Origin: Elusimicrobiaceae bacterium
GTDB lineage: Bacteria > Elusimicrobiota > Elusimicrobia > Elusimicrobiales > Elusimicrobiaceae
Direction of reading: 5' to 3'
Length of the DNA stretch: 64,000 nucleotides
NCBI GenBank assembly: GCA_017528825.1
Contig: JAFXOI010000001.1
Coordinates: forward strand, 124,001 to 188,000
The translations under genes were made by a program, and so were the position numbers. This document shows, in pieces, positions 44,735 through 52,358 of this stretch (position 1 is its first letter; each line of letters opens with the position of its first letter). A model generated the notes under the pieces. The model was given only the letters and a program-made list of their open reading frames with translations. It was not told the origin of the DNA and searched no databases.

Positions 44735-45217
44735 TTAACAACACGCGCAATCTTCATCTTCTTCTATATTCAGCATTTTAAGGACATCTATAGAAGGATT
44801 ACTATCGCAATCTCCCGTTCGTCCAGTTATATTTCCATTCCGATCTAAACACACGCAAACATCCGTGCCGTCCCCAAACCTATAATCGGCACTGGCAATG
44901 TTATCATCCGCTCCCGTACTATACGTGTAATACCAAAATGATTTACTTGAAGTCCAATGACCATCTGGTTCTCCTATAGAAATACTCAGATTATCAAATT
45001 TGTCACAATCATTTGTTTTTCCGGTGCTTCCGTGTTCTAATTCGCAAATACGCACAGCATCTCCAATGGCTTTGAGATTTATAAACGCTTCAGCAAAGCG
45101 TGATTTAATGACCGCCTTTTCATACTGCGGCAAGGCAATGGCAGATAAAATACCGATAATTAACACTACAACCAGCAACTCAATGAGCGTAAATGCTCTG
45201 TTACTTTTTACAAACAT
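44735..45217 (-). CDS. Type IV pilin-like protein (short)
   Basis: 160 aa. Leader MFVKSNR, then A-FTLIELLVVVLIIGILSAIA and LPQYEKAVIKSR, the form most often seen in Elusimicrobium-type pilins. The C-terminal domain is about 120 residues with Cys pairs and ends EDEDCACC. Strong site AAGGAGGAA. TTGACA and a T8 tract lie about 65 bases upstream. Confidence 0.88.
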   Translation of the reverse strand: MFVKSNRAFTLIELLVVVLIIGILSAIALPQYEKAVIKSRFAEAFINLKAIGDAVRICELEHGSTGKTNDCDKFDNLSISIGEPDGHWTSSKSFWYYTYSTGADDNIASADYRFGDGTDVCVCLDRNGNITGRTGDCDSNPSIDVLKMLNIEEDEDCACC

Positions 45218-45301
45218 ATACTTCCTCCTTATGTAATTTTTTAAATGATACTAAAAAAAACGATGTCAAGCTCTTTTATTTCGCGACGCTAAAACGATAA
45301 T

Positions 45302-45334
45302 AAAGCGGAGAAGAAATTATTCTTCTCCGCTTTT
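45302..45334 (-). terminator. Terminator of 45354-45911
   Basis: AAAGCGGAGAAGAA/TTCTTCTCCGCTTT, a 14-bp stem, with A/T flanks, just past the stop. Confidence 0.85.
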
Positions 45335-45353
45335 ATAGTACCACTTTATTCTC

Positions 45354-45911
45354 TTATAAAATAATCATGCGCACTGCCATGATAACCAGCACCAGACCGG
45401 CTACGAATTCTACCCGTTTACTCAAGACAGTCTTGGATGTTTTGCTTCCCAAGTGAAAACCCAAAATAGTCATCAAAAACGTAATTACCAGTAAAAAGAG
45501 TACTTGCGGGAACCAACTTTTGTTCATTAATTCTAAAGAATATCCCACAAAACCAAACTGTAAACCGGACAGCGTACAAACACGTAACATCTTTTTCCAG
45601 TCATCAACTTCTGTTTCCTTAAAACTGGGAGATTTTTCAATCGTCTCCAGCATATATTTGATACCTAAGAGCAACAAGAAGGAAAAGGCAATCCAATTGT
45701 TAGCCGGACCAAAATATCCGCGGAAAAACAGAATACTAACAATATATCCTAACGTAAAAAACAAGGCGTTAAACCCAGCAAAAAACAAGGCCGCCTTGAT
45801 AGAAAAAATACTCTTTGTCTTTAGTTCCATGTTCATGGCCGACATATTTGCTGTCACCATATTGTCTGTACAAAGACAAATGAAAATAATAATCATTGCA
45901 ATTAGTCCCAT
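45354..45911 (-). CDS. MntP/YtaF-like membrane exporter
   Basis: 185 aa, six membrane segments. LCTDNMVTANMSAMN is the first half of the MntP-family repeat, and a second half follows after the central loop. It is distinct from the 45943 protein, which is closer to true MntP. Metal specificity unproven. Ribosome site AAGGAG. Confidence 0.78.
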   Translation of the reverse strand: MGLIAMIIIFICLCTDNMVTANMSAMNMELKTKSIFSIKAALFFAGFNALFFTLGYIVSILFFRGYFGPANNWIAFSFLLLLGIKYMLETIEKSPSFKETEVDDWKKMLRVCTLSGLQFGFVGYSLELMNKSWFPQVLFLLVITFLMTILGFHLGSKTSKTVLSKRVEFVAGLVLVIMAVRMIIL

Positions 45912-45942
45912 AGTTTCTCCTTATTGATAGTCTTGATTTATA

Positions 45943-46506
45943 TTACCAAATTCCAAGGCCGCTGAGCAGTATTTTTATGCCAAGTCCTATTAACACTACG
46001 CCTCCAAAGGCCTCCATATATTTCTCGAATTGACGACCTAATAGAGCTCCCATCAAAAAACCAAAAATACTGGTCAAAAACACACAAACAGACAGAGCTA
46101 TAAGCGTACTTACATAAGAAATTTGCCCAAAGGCAGACGCTACTCCTACGCCCAAGGCATCAATGCTGGTAGCCAATGCTAGACCAATGCATTCAAAACC
46201 GGTCAAATTCACCCCCGGTATATGCTCTGCTGATGAGTGACTTTCCCATACCATTTTTCCGCCCACCCAACCTAGCAAGGTGAAAGATATCCAGTGATCA
46301 AAATGATGAATAATTCGGCCTAATTCGGCTCCTCCCCACCACCCCGCACTAAACATCACCACATGGGCAATGGCAAATAAAGCACTGATAAACAGAATTT
46401 TTCTAAATGAAAGGGCTCGATGCATTCCGGTGCCGCTTGCTAATGCAACAGCCAAATTATCCATAGATAAACCTAACGCCATGAGCCATATAGTCACGAT
46501 ATGCAT
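45943..46506 (-). CDS. mntP: Manganese efflux pump MntP
   Basis: 187 aa, six membrane segments in two repeats, with LGLSMDNLAVALASG and ATSIDALGVGVASAFG supplying the conserved acidic residues. Exports Mn(II). The ATG at 46506 lies six bases after TGC-TATGAT, so probably leaderless; no yybP-type leader is present. Its relative lies directly downstream. Confidence 0.88.
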   Translation of the reverse strand: MHIVTIWLMALGLSMDNLAVALASGTGMHRALSFRKILFISALFAIAHVVMFSAGWWGGAELGRIIHHFDHWISFTLLGWVGGKMVWESHSSAEHIPGVNLTGFECIGLALATSIDALGVGVASAFGQISYVSTLIALSVCVFLTSIFGFLMGALLGRQFEKYMEAFGGVVLIGLGIKILLSGLGIW

Positions 46507-46588
46507 ATGTTTATCATAGCATTTCCGTTTTACTACTGCCAATCGTTATAAGCACTACAAATTTTGCTGTTCGTATAAAAATTGGCAA

Positions 46589-46712
46589 TTAGGTCTTTAG
46601 ACCTAAAAAAGAGTGGGGCTAAAAAACACTTGATATTGGGATTGTGTTTTTAAGATACTGTAAGTGTAGTAGATTAATCAGTTCGCTGAGCGCAAGCCAC
46701 CAGCGGATCTCA
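46589..46712 (+). promoter_or_regulatory. Conserved promoter and leader of HxYYF member 4
   Basis: Perfect palindrome TTAGGTCTTTAGACCTAA (46589-46606), GGGCTAAAAAAC half-site, TTGATA (46630-46635), 18-base spacer, GATACT (46654-46659), then leader hairpin 46681-46708 with GTTCGCTG pairing to CAGCGGAT and a GCAA cap (46692-46695), then AAGGAG. Same order as at 16023, 17231 and 18055. Confidence 0.75.
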
Positions 46713-46723
46713 AGGAGAAATAT

Positions 46724-47299
46724 ATGAAGAAATTAATGATGCTGGTATGTCTGTTAGGGCTGGCAACGATGGCATATGCTGAAAGTCCTGCTGTGGCAGT
46801 TCGTATTATGGACCCTAACTTTGGTAATCCTTCTCAACATTCATCCGCACCTTCCGTGCAGAAACAACAAGTCTCCTCTGGCACCAATATCTCGACCGTT
46901 GTCATCGCTGGGACAGTTGCAGTTATTAGTAAAATTGCACATCAATCCGAATTACAAGCTCAAGCAAATAATGAAGCTCAACAAGCTGAAGACAAATTGG
47001 ACGAACTAATTAAATACAACGAAAATTTTAAAGTCGGGTTGCAAGTTATCAAAGCTAAGCATGCGAAACTTGTTGAAGTAATCAGCCATACCTCTAATAG
47101 AAAGCAAGTACTCAAAGAAGCCAATGTTGTACTGGAAGATTTGATACAAACCACGATGAAATTAAATTATCAGCCGCTCGTTGAAAAAGTAGTAGAAGCG
47201 TTGGATCACCCGTACTACTTCCCGTTGCGTAATCCCGACAAGTTAATTTCCCTTCCCAAACAAGCCAGATTAGCTTGCACGGTGCAAAAAACGAAATAA
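46724..47299 (+). CDS. Secreted protein of the HxYYF family (member 4)
   Basis: 191 aa with signal peptide MKKLMMLVCLLGLATMAYA. Helical Gln/Glu/Lys-rich middle and, near the end, LDHPYYFPLRNPDKLISLPK, the family motif. Separated by 28 kb from the three-gene cluster but with a nearly identical upstream region. Function unknown. Confidence 0.75.
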   Translation: MKKLMMLVCLLGLATMAYAESPAVAVRIMDPNFGNPSQHSSAPSVQKQQVSSGTNISTVVIAGTVAVISKIAHQSELQAQANNEAQQAEDKLDELIKYNENFKVGLQVIKAKHAKLVEVISHTSNRKQVLKEANVVLEDLIQTTMKLNYQPLVEKVVEALDHPYYFPLRNPDKLISLPKQARLACTVQKTK

Positions 47300-47334
47300 T
47301 TCAGTGATTTGCATAAATTGAAATAAATATACAA

Positions 47335-47365
47335 CAAAAAACCTGCTCAAAAGAGCGGGTTTTTG
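47335..47365 (+). terminator. Terminator of 46724-47299
   Basis: AACCTGCTC-AAAA-GAGCGGGTT, one wobble, with A5 before and T5 after. Confidence 0.85.
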
Positions 47366-47445
47366 TAAAAAAGAAATTAGGTTTGTTAAATGCCGAATAT
47401 TTGCCAATTAGCCTTTCAACTTGCTACAATATAGTACCGATTTAT

Positions 47446-47523
47446 GGTGGATGTAGCTCAGCTGGTTAGAGCGCCGGTCTGTGGAACCGGAGGTCGCGGG
47501 TTCAAATCTCGTCATCCACCCCA
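47446..47523 (+). tRNA. tRNA-His (GTG)
   Basis: Acceptor GTGGATG/CATCCAC, with G-1 at 47446 opposite C73 as required for His. Anticodon stem CCGGT/ACCGG, loop CTGTGGA giving GTG. CCA is encoded (47521-47523). It is the left boundary of the second island: the serine recombinase gene runs into its 3' end. Confidence 0.95.
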
Positions 47524-49050
47524 TATTAAACCCCTAGAACTTTTAAGTTCTGGGGATTTATTATGTAGTAGTTCCGTCGGAACTGCGCTTGTTTCCAAGC
47601 GCAATTCCTTTTCCTTTGCTTCGGCTATAAAGTTAAACGGCATCCGATACTGCGTTTGAATGTCGTTGTGCTCATCCAATACGAAGTTTTCCCCCAACAT
47701 ACGCACAATTTTGGCTTTGTCAAAATTATCCGCTTTCCGGAATAATGTACCTAAATTAGATACAATTTCCAGCGTTTCTTCGCTCTTCTGAACGATTGTG
47801 GCCGGATCTGTGCCTATAGCTTGAAGTGCTTGCTGAATACGAGCTATTTCCGCATTTATCTCCTGTTCCTTGCGGTTCCACATCTCTTGGCTGCCAGTAC
47901 CTTCCAAACGCAAATCATACAGCTTGCTGAGCTTGGTTTCGGCATGTTTCAGTTCTGTTTCCAAGGTGGTTCTCTGGTGGTTTTTTACGGATTCGGCTTG
48001 CTTTGCCATCTCTGCAATACCTTCTTTCAACCAAGTAACAGTTTCAGCAGGTAACACAATTTTATCCACAACACTTTCAAACTTGGCTGCGAGGTCATCT
48101 TCCAATAAATAACCAGCGTGCTTATGCTGTCCTTTGGAAAAGCTGCATCGGTAGTAAGTGTATTTTCCTTTGGCTATTTGCCCCAGAATCGTACAATCAC
48201 AATGTCCGCACCGAAGCAAACCCTTAAAAGCGAAGCTCTGTTTGGTTTTATACGGCCGATGATTGCCGGATAACTTAGCATTGGCCTGATCCCAAAGCGT
48301 TTTACTTACGAGCGGTGTATGGTTTCCCTGGTATCGTTTCTTTCCCCAATCAAATTCTCCGTAGTAGAACGGATTTTTGAGAATGCGGTACAAGGTACTT
48401 TTCCGGACTTTGGTGTTACGTGTCTTATGTCTAAGCCCCAACACAAACATCTGGTCTTCCAAAGCAATTAGGGAATACGCTCCACTGGCTACCTTCTCAA
48501 ACATCATTTTGACAAGAGGAGCATTGACTGGATCAATTTCCACTTCACCTTCTTTATTTAAGTAACCCAACGGCGTATTAGAAGGGTAAATACCACTCTC
48601 GGCTTTCTCATCCATGCCCATTTTCGTTTTACGAGATATATCATTTGACATTTTTTTGGCCACAGCCACTTCAATGTCCAGCATGAACTCGTCGTCAGGG
48701 TTGGAATCCTTGTTGTACACCTTATTGGTACGGCTGAAATGAATGGTCTTGCCATATTCGTTTATCAGTTCCTTGATCTTGATCTTGTCAAAATCATTAC
48801 GCGTCATCCGGTCTAAAATATCAAAGATCACGTGCTTAACTTCCGAATGTTTTTTGGCATAATCCAACATCTGAATGAACCTGCAACGTTTCTTTTTACC
48901 CCAGGCAGATTCTGATCCGCGCCAGGTACGAACTATTTCTAAATTATGTTTCTGGGCATACTCTTTACCGAGCTTTTCTTGGGCATCTAGCGAATAGCCA
49001 TCTTCTTGGCCTTTGCTGGACACCCTTAAATACAATACGGCTTTCTCCAT
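47512..49050 (-). CDS. Large serine recombinase at tRNA-His
   Basis: 512 aa. Resolvase domain starts AVLYLRVSSKGQEDGYSLDAQ with the nucleophilic Ser near 11; recombinase domain (about 160-265); zinc ribbon (LLRCGHCDCTILGQ with a later Cys); coiled-coil (about 350-420). The last residues IWGG and the stop are encoded by the complement of the tRNA-His acceptor end, so this is the form of the gene after integration. Probable integrase of the island. Confidence 0.92.
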   Translation of the reverse strand: MEKAVLYLRVSSKGQEDGYSLDAQEKLGKEYAQKHNLEIVRTWRGSESAWGKKKRCRFIQMLDYAKKHSEVKHVIFDILDRMTRNDFDKIKIKELINEYGKTIHFSRTNKVYNKDSNPDDEFMLDIEVAVAKKMSNDISRKTKMGMDEKAESGIYPSNTPLGYLNKEGEVEIDPVNAPLVKMMFEKVASGAYSLIALEDQMFVLGLRHKTRNTKVRKSTLYRILKNPFYYGEFDWGKKRYQGNHTPLVSKTLWDQANAKLSGNHRPYKTKQSFAFKGLLRCGHCDCTILGQIAKGKYTYYRCSFSKGQHKHAGYLLEDDLAAKFESVVDKIVLPAETVTWLKEGIAEMAKQAESVKNHQRTTLETELKHAETKLSKLYDLRLEGTGSQEMWNRKEQEINAEIARIQQALQAIGTDPATIVQKSEETLEIVSNLGTLFRKADNFDKAKIVRMLGENFVLDEHNDIQTQYRMPFNFIAEAKEKELRLETSAVPTELLHNKSPELKSSRGLIWGG

Positions 49051-49051
49051 C

Positions 49052-49234
49052 TTAACTTTCCTTTGCGTTTAGCAGCTTCTCTATATGGTACTGCTGCATT
49101 TTGTTTGGCACGGTCTTATCGTTAAACCAACGATTAACTGTAACAAATGACACGCCTAACATTTCGGCTAGCTTGGCTTGTGAAATCCTTCTCTCTAATC
49201 TAAACTTTTCCAACTCATCTATAAGTGGCATCAT
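49052..49234 (-). CDS. Small XRE-type HTH regulator
   Basis: 60 aa, RISQAKLAEMLGVSFVTVNRW is a full helix-turn-helix, then WFNDKTVPNKMQQYHIEKLL. Located one base before the recombinase gene on the same strand, so it probably controls it. It could start one codon later (MPLID). Confidence 0.85.
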   Translation of the reverse strand: MMPLIDELEKFRLERRISQAKLAEMLGVSFVTVNRWFNDKTVPNKMQQYHIEKLLNAKES

Positions 49235-49247
49235 ATATCATATTATA

Positions 49248-50336
49248 TCATTTATTATCTCCTTTTTTTAGTTGTTCTACAATAGAAGGAAGCAGTTGCG
49301 TAAGCTGTTCAATCACACTGACTTCCTTTTGTCGTCCGTCTATATTCTTCAAAACGGATATCAGTTCCGCTGGTTGGTAGTTACCATAAACGTTCAATGT
49401 AGTGGCCACTTCTTCATGACCAAAATTTTGGCTCACGGCCTTGATTTCTTTTCCATTCTGTGCTTTGCTTATAGCTAACTGAATGGCAAGGTGTCGGTAC
49501 AAATGGGGATGAAAGTATTTTAATCCGGCTTCTTCGGCACGTTGCTTCACTACACGCTGGATGTTAGTTCCATCCTTCCAAAACACGGGTTCCACTTCTA
49601 GGGCATCTTGGAAGCTCAGATTGCCTTCTTCTTTGCGGTTCTTGGAGCGTGGAAACATCGGATCCGTACCTACAAAACCGCGCTTATACAAATAGGCCAC
49701 CCAATCCAGCACATACTGCGCCATTTGTTCATCAAAGCGGAACATTTTGGAATAGATACGTTTGGTAAATTTGGTTTTTACACCGTCTTCCGGATTCTGA
49801 TCCACCAGTAGGGTGTTTGCATCAAACGCTTTTAAGGATAAAGTGGCCACTGCTGAATCACGCATTCCTGTCAGGCACAGGAACGAAATCAGAGCACGAT
49901 CCCGCTGATCCACTTCTGTAAGTGGCTGAATAGATTCCACCAGCTGCCTAACATCTTCCAAAGTCGGGATATGTTCTAGCTTTCCGGTTCTTAAAAGTTG
50001 CTTTTCTTTATGGGAAAGGTTTAAATAGTCCACCGCATCCCGCTGGATTTTGCTCTTATACCCAGGTTGCCATGAAAGCCACTCAAAGAACTGTTTCATC
50101 TGCTTGATGCAGTTTGCATGAGTTGTTTTGGCTAACTTTTGAGCTTGCAAATACACCTTGAAATCAATGGCCTTCTGGGCATTGAATGTTTTGTAATCAG
50201 CGTGTTTGGTAAAGGCGTCGTACCTGGCAAGTGCTCTGCGAGCTACTTTAATACTGTCATCACCCAAACCTTTGGAATGGGTTAGATAGGTTTCATATTT
50301 ACGTTTCATTTGTTCGTTTATGCTATTGTAAGTCAT
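49248..50336 (-). CDS. Tyrosine recombinase, XerC/D-like
   Basis: 362 aa. N-terminal SAM-like core-binding domain (about 10-105). Catalytic region: LTGMRDSAVATL (Arg), HPHLYRHLAIQ (HxxRH), FGHEEVATTLNVYGNY (His and Tyr). Start at 50336 after AGGAG. Having both recombinase types in one operon is unusual; one may handle excision or multimer resolution. Confidence 0.88.
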   Translation of the reverse strand: MTYNSINEQMKRKYETYLTHSKGLGDDSIKVARRALARYDAFTKHADYKTFNAQKAIDFKVYLQAQKLAKTTHANCIKQMKQFFEWLSWQPGYKSKIQRDAVDYLNLSHKEKQLLRTGKLEHIPTLEDVRQLVESIQPLTEVDQRDRALISFLCLTGMRDSAVATLSLKAFDANTLLVDQNPEDGVKTKFTKRIYSKMFRFDEQMAQYVLDWVAYLYKRGFVGTDPMFPRSKNRKEEGNLSFQDALEVEPVFWKDGTNIQRVVKQRAEEAGLKYFHPHLYRHLAIQLAISKAQNGKEIKAVSQNFGHEEVATTLNVYGNYQPAELISVLKNIDGRQKEVSVIEQLTQLLPSIVEQLKKGDNK

Positions 50337-50414
50337 GGTTTTTCTCCTGGTTTCTAATTTCATTATACTGACAGCATTTCACTAACGATCCATGCTGCAC
50401 ACTAATACTTAATG

Positions 50415-50870
50415 TCATATGGTATTCTCCTGTATTGTTTTTTGGTTTTCGGACTGATACTGCTTCATGATTTCCAACACTTCCGGTGTTTTAGTAGAAC
50501 CGACACGGCTTATTTCGTTGCCACACGTTTCACATTTTCCTACAATTTGGAACTGCTGGTATTGGCCCATTTTCTTGTGGCTTGGTACGATCCGGACACA
50601 ACCAGACACGCTTCGTTTGGGAGCATGGCAATGCATGCAAAAGAATTCATTCGGTTGTAGCGGTTGTTTCTGTGCCTTGCGTTGCTGAAACAAATACGTC
50701 TTCACTTCTTCCCCCTTAAACAGTAAAGGGAACGTGTCCGGCAACGCGGGCAGTCCATCTCTATGCCATGCTTGTACCGTACGCACATGTACCTTCAAAG
50801 TATCTGCTAACTCTTGGGAAGTATAAGTTTTGTCCTTCTTAATCAAATGTATAGGCACTTTCTTACGCAT
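50415..50870 (-). CDS. HTH protein with zinc ribbon
   Basis: 151 aa. N-terminal excisionase/MerR-like HTH (YTSQELADTLKVHVRTVQAW), then a four-Cys zinc ribbon: CMHCHAP and CETCGNE about 45 residues apart. DNA-binding regulator or directionality factor of the island; exact family unknown. Confidence 0.7.
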   Translation of the reverse strand: MRKKVPIHLIKKDKTYTSQELADTLKVHVRTVQAWHRDGLPALPDTFPLLFKGEEVKTYLFQQRKAQKQPLQPNEFFCMHCHAPKRSVSGCVRIVPSHKKMGQYQQFQIVGKCETCGNEISRVGSTKTPEVLEIMKQYQSENQKTIQENTI

Positions 50871-51081
50871 ATTTTATCCTCAACTGACGTAACAACATTT
50901 CTAAACCGATCATATTTCTGGCAATCTGGGCACACTCTTCATCACTCAAATCTCTACCAGCAAGCGGCTGAAACAGCTGTCTTGTCTTATCTAAAAACTC
51001 TTCGCTGAATGAAGTTAAATTTTCAGCGGAGTACGTCTGATCTTTACTCATCTTGTATAGTAGGCAAAGGTTATAATTCAT
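50863..51081 (-). CDS. Small hypothetical protein
   Basis: 72 aa, or 62 aa if it starts at MSKDQT. Helical and acidic (GRDLSDEECAQIARNMIGLEMLLRQL). It overlaps the HTH gene by eight bases, which supports it as a real coding sequence. No family recognised. Confidence 0.55.
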   Translation of the reverse strand: MNYNLCLLYKMSKDQTYSAENLTSFSEEFLDKTRQLFQPLAGRDLSDEECAQIARNMIGLEMLLRQLRIKYA

Positions 51082-51270
51082 GTTTTGAAGGCCACTGACA
51101 GTATTTCAATGGCACAACACGGAACCTTCTACCTTCCTATAATCAACCTAAGTGTTCAAAAAAATCCCCCACCGTCGGAGAAATGTCCTTTTTTCAAAAA
51201 CACCAAAGACCTGTTTTTGCGCCTTTTAAGGAGGTTGTAAGCATTTAACTGGTGTCTTGAACTGATTTTT

Positions 51271-51298
51271 ACCCCTCTATATTCAATCCATCTGTTCT
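51271..51298 (+). repeat. Copy of the element-1 origin-type motif
   Basis: ACCCCTCTATATTCAATCC followed by ATCTGTTCT closely matches 32847-32874 in the other island (most positions identical). The 300 bases between 51082 and 51380 show no gene; this motif and the promoter of structured RNA C are the only signals. Confidence 0.45.
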
Positions 51299-51379
51299 AA
51301 ATGATTTTTTTGGCCTACAAAACACAACCAAACATGGGAATTTATACGCATCTGGGTACAGGTTTGCTAAAATGGAAGT

Positions 51380-51655
51380 ATCACATTAAATTTGCAAAGG
51401 AGATAAAACAGAACAGCCCGAACTGGGCATAAACTTTTTTACTGTTTTTGGGATCCTGCTGGAAGAGTAGGATAGCTATTGGGAAACCAATATCTAAGCT
51501 CACCAAAACAGCCAATTTAAGCATAGACACTGAGAGCTGATCCCTTTCGGTGCTTATGCCGAAAATGCTTCTTGCCGTCTGCAAAGACGGCAAGGGGTTA
51601 CGGCTGTTTATATCCGGGGCTGAGCTTAGACCTGGACGTAATACAGCCGTTTTTA
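51380..51655 (+). ncRNA. Structured RNA copy C, upstream of restriction operon
   Basis: -10 TGC-TAAAAT at 51365-51373; GGAG 51399-51402 with no start codon behind it; 5' hairpin GCCC/GGGC (51416-51428); P1 51442-51451 with 51503-51511; P2 ATCCT/AGGAT (51453-51473); P3 TATTGG-GAAA-CCAATA (51477-51492); P4 51521-51533 with 51547-51559 and loop GAGCTGATCCCTT; P5 51571-51594; terminator 51601-51649 plus T5. The terminator loop 51621-51630 is an exact complement of 51493-51502. It ends 47 bases before the methylase ATG. Confidence 0.8.
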
Positions 51656-51701
51656 TATCCCCAAGCTGTCCGCTTTTCCTTTGGATTCCGCCCATATATT
51701 T

Positions 51702-52358
51702 ATGACGGAACGAAAGGAACAACAAATCAAAAGCGAGAAACGCGTGGCCGACTTTGGCGAAGTGCTCACCGCACGCCGTGAAGTGGAAGCCATGCTGGAC
51801 CTGGTCAAAAATGAATCGGAACGCATAGACAGCCGCTTCTTGGAGCCCGCATGCGGCACGGGGAACTTCCTTACTGCCATATTGGAACGCAAGCTCAAAA
51901 CTTTACGGGCACGCTACCGCACTAAACGGGCCGACTTTGAAGCCCAACTGCTCTCCGCCTTAGGCAGCATCTACGGCATTGACTTATTAGAAGACAACGT
52001 CAAAGAATCCCGCCAACGCCTTTTTGATATGGCCGTACAGTGCTACAAAGATTCCCTGCGTAAGAAACCCGATGAAGCATTTCAAAACATCATCCGCTTT
52101 GTACTAAGTAAGAACATTCTGCAAGGTGATTCATTAAACGGAATAGACAAAATCACGTTCACCCAGTGGACACTGCTCGGCTACCGATTTAATAGGGAAG
52201 AGTACGCTTTCCAAGCATTAAACAATAAACCGGAAGACGGACTGGACTTGTTCGGCACGTCTTCCTTAAACGAAAAACAGCAACCCGTGTACATTCCGCA
52301 AGCTGTTAAACGTTACCCGCCTGTACATTACCGCAAATTATTGGAGGAAACTAAATGA
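51702..52358 (+). CDS. N6-adenine methylase, SAM-binding half
   Basis: 218 aa. RVADFGEVLTARREVEAMLDLV and FLEPACGTGNFLTAIL (motif I) are those of Eco57I/type I-like adenine methylases; YGIDLLEDN is the next SAM contact. The catalytic NPPY motif is absent, though the following gene has its own motif I and NPPY. Probably a subunit or a reduced methylase. ATG 51702 fits the family N-terminus (MTERKEQQ) better than the upstream TTG. Overlaps the next gene by four bases. Confidence 0.78.
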   Translation: MTERKEQQIKSEKRVADFGEVLTARREVEAMLDLVKNESERIDSRFLEPACGTGNFLTAILERKLKTLRARYRTKRADFEAQLLSALGSIYGIDLLEDNVKESRQRLFDMAVQCYKDSLRKKPDEAFQNIIRFVLSKNILQGDSLNGIDKITFTQWTLLGYRFNREEYAFQALNNKPEDGLDLFGTSSLNEKQQPVYIPQAVKRYPPVHYRKLLEETK

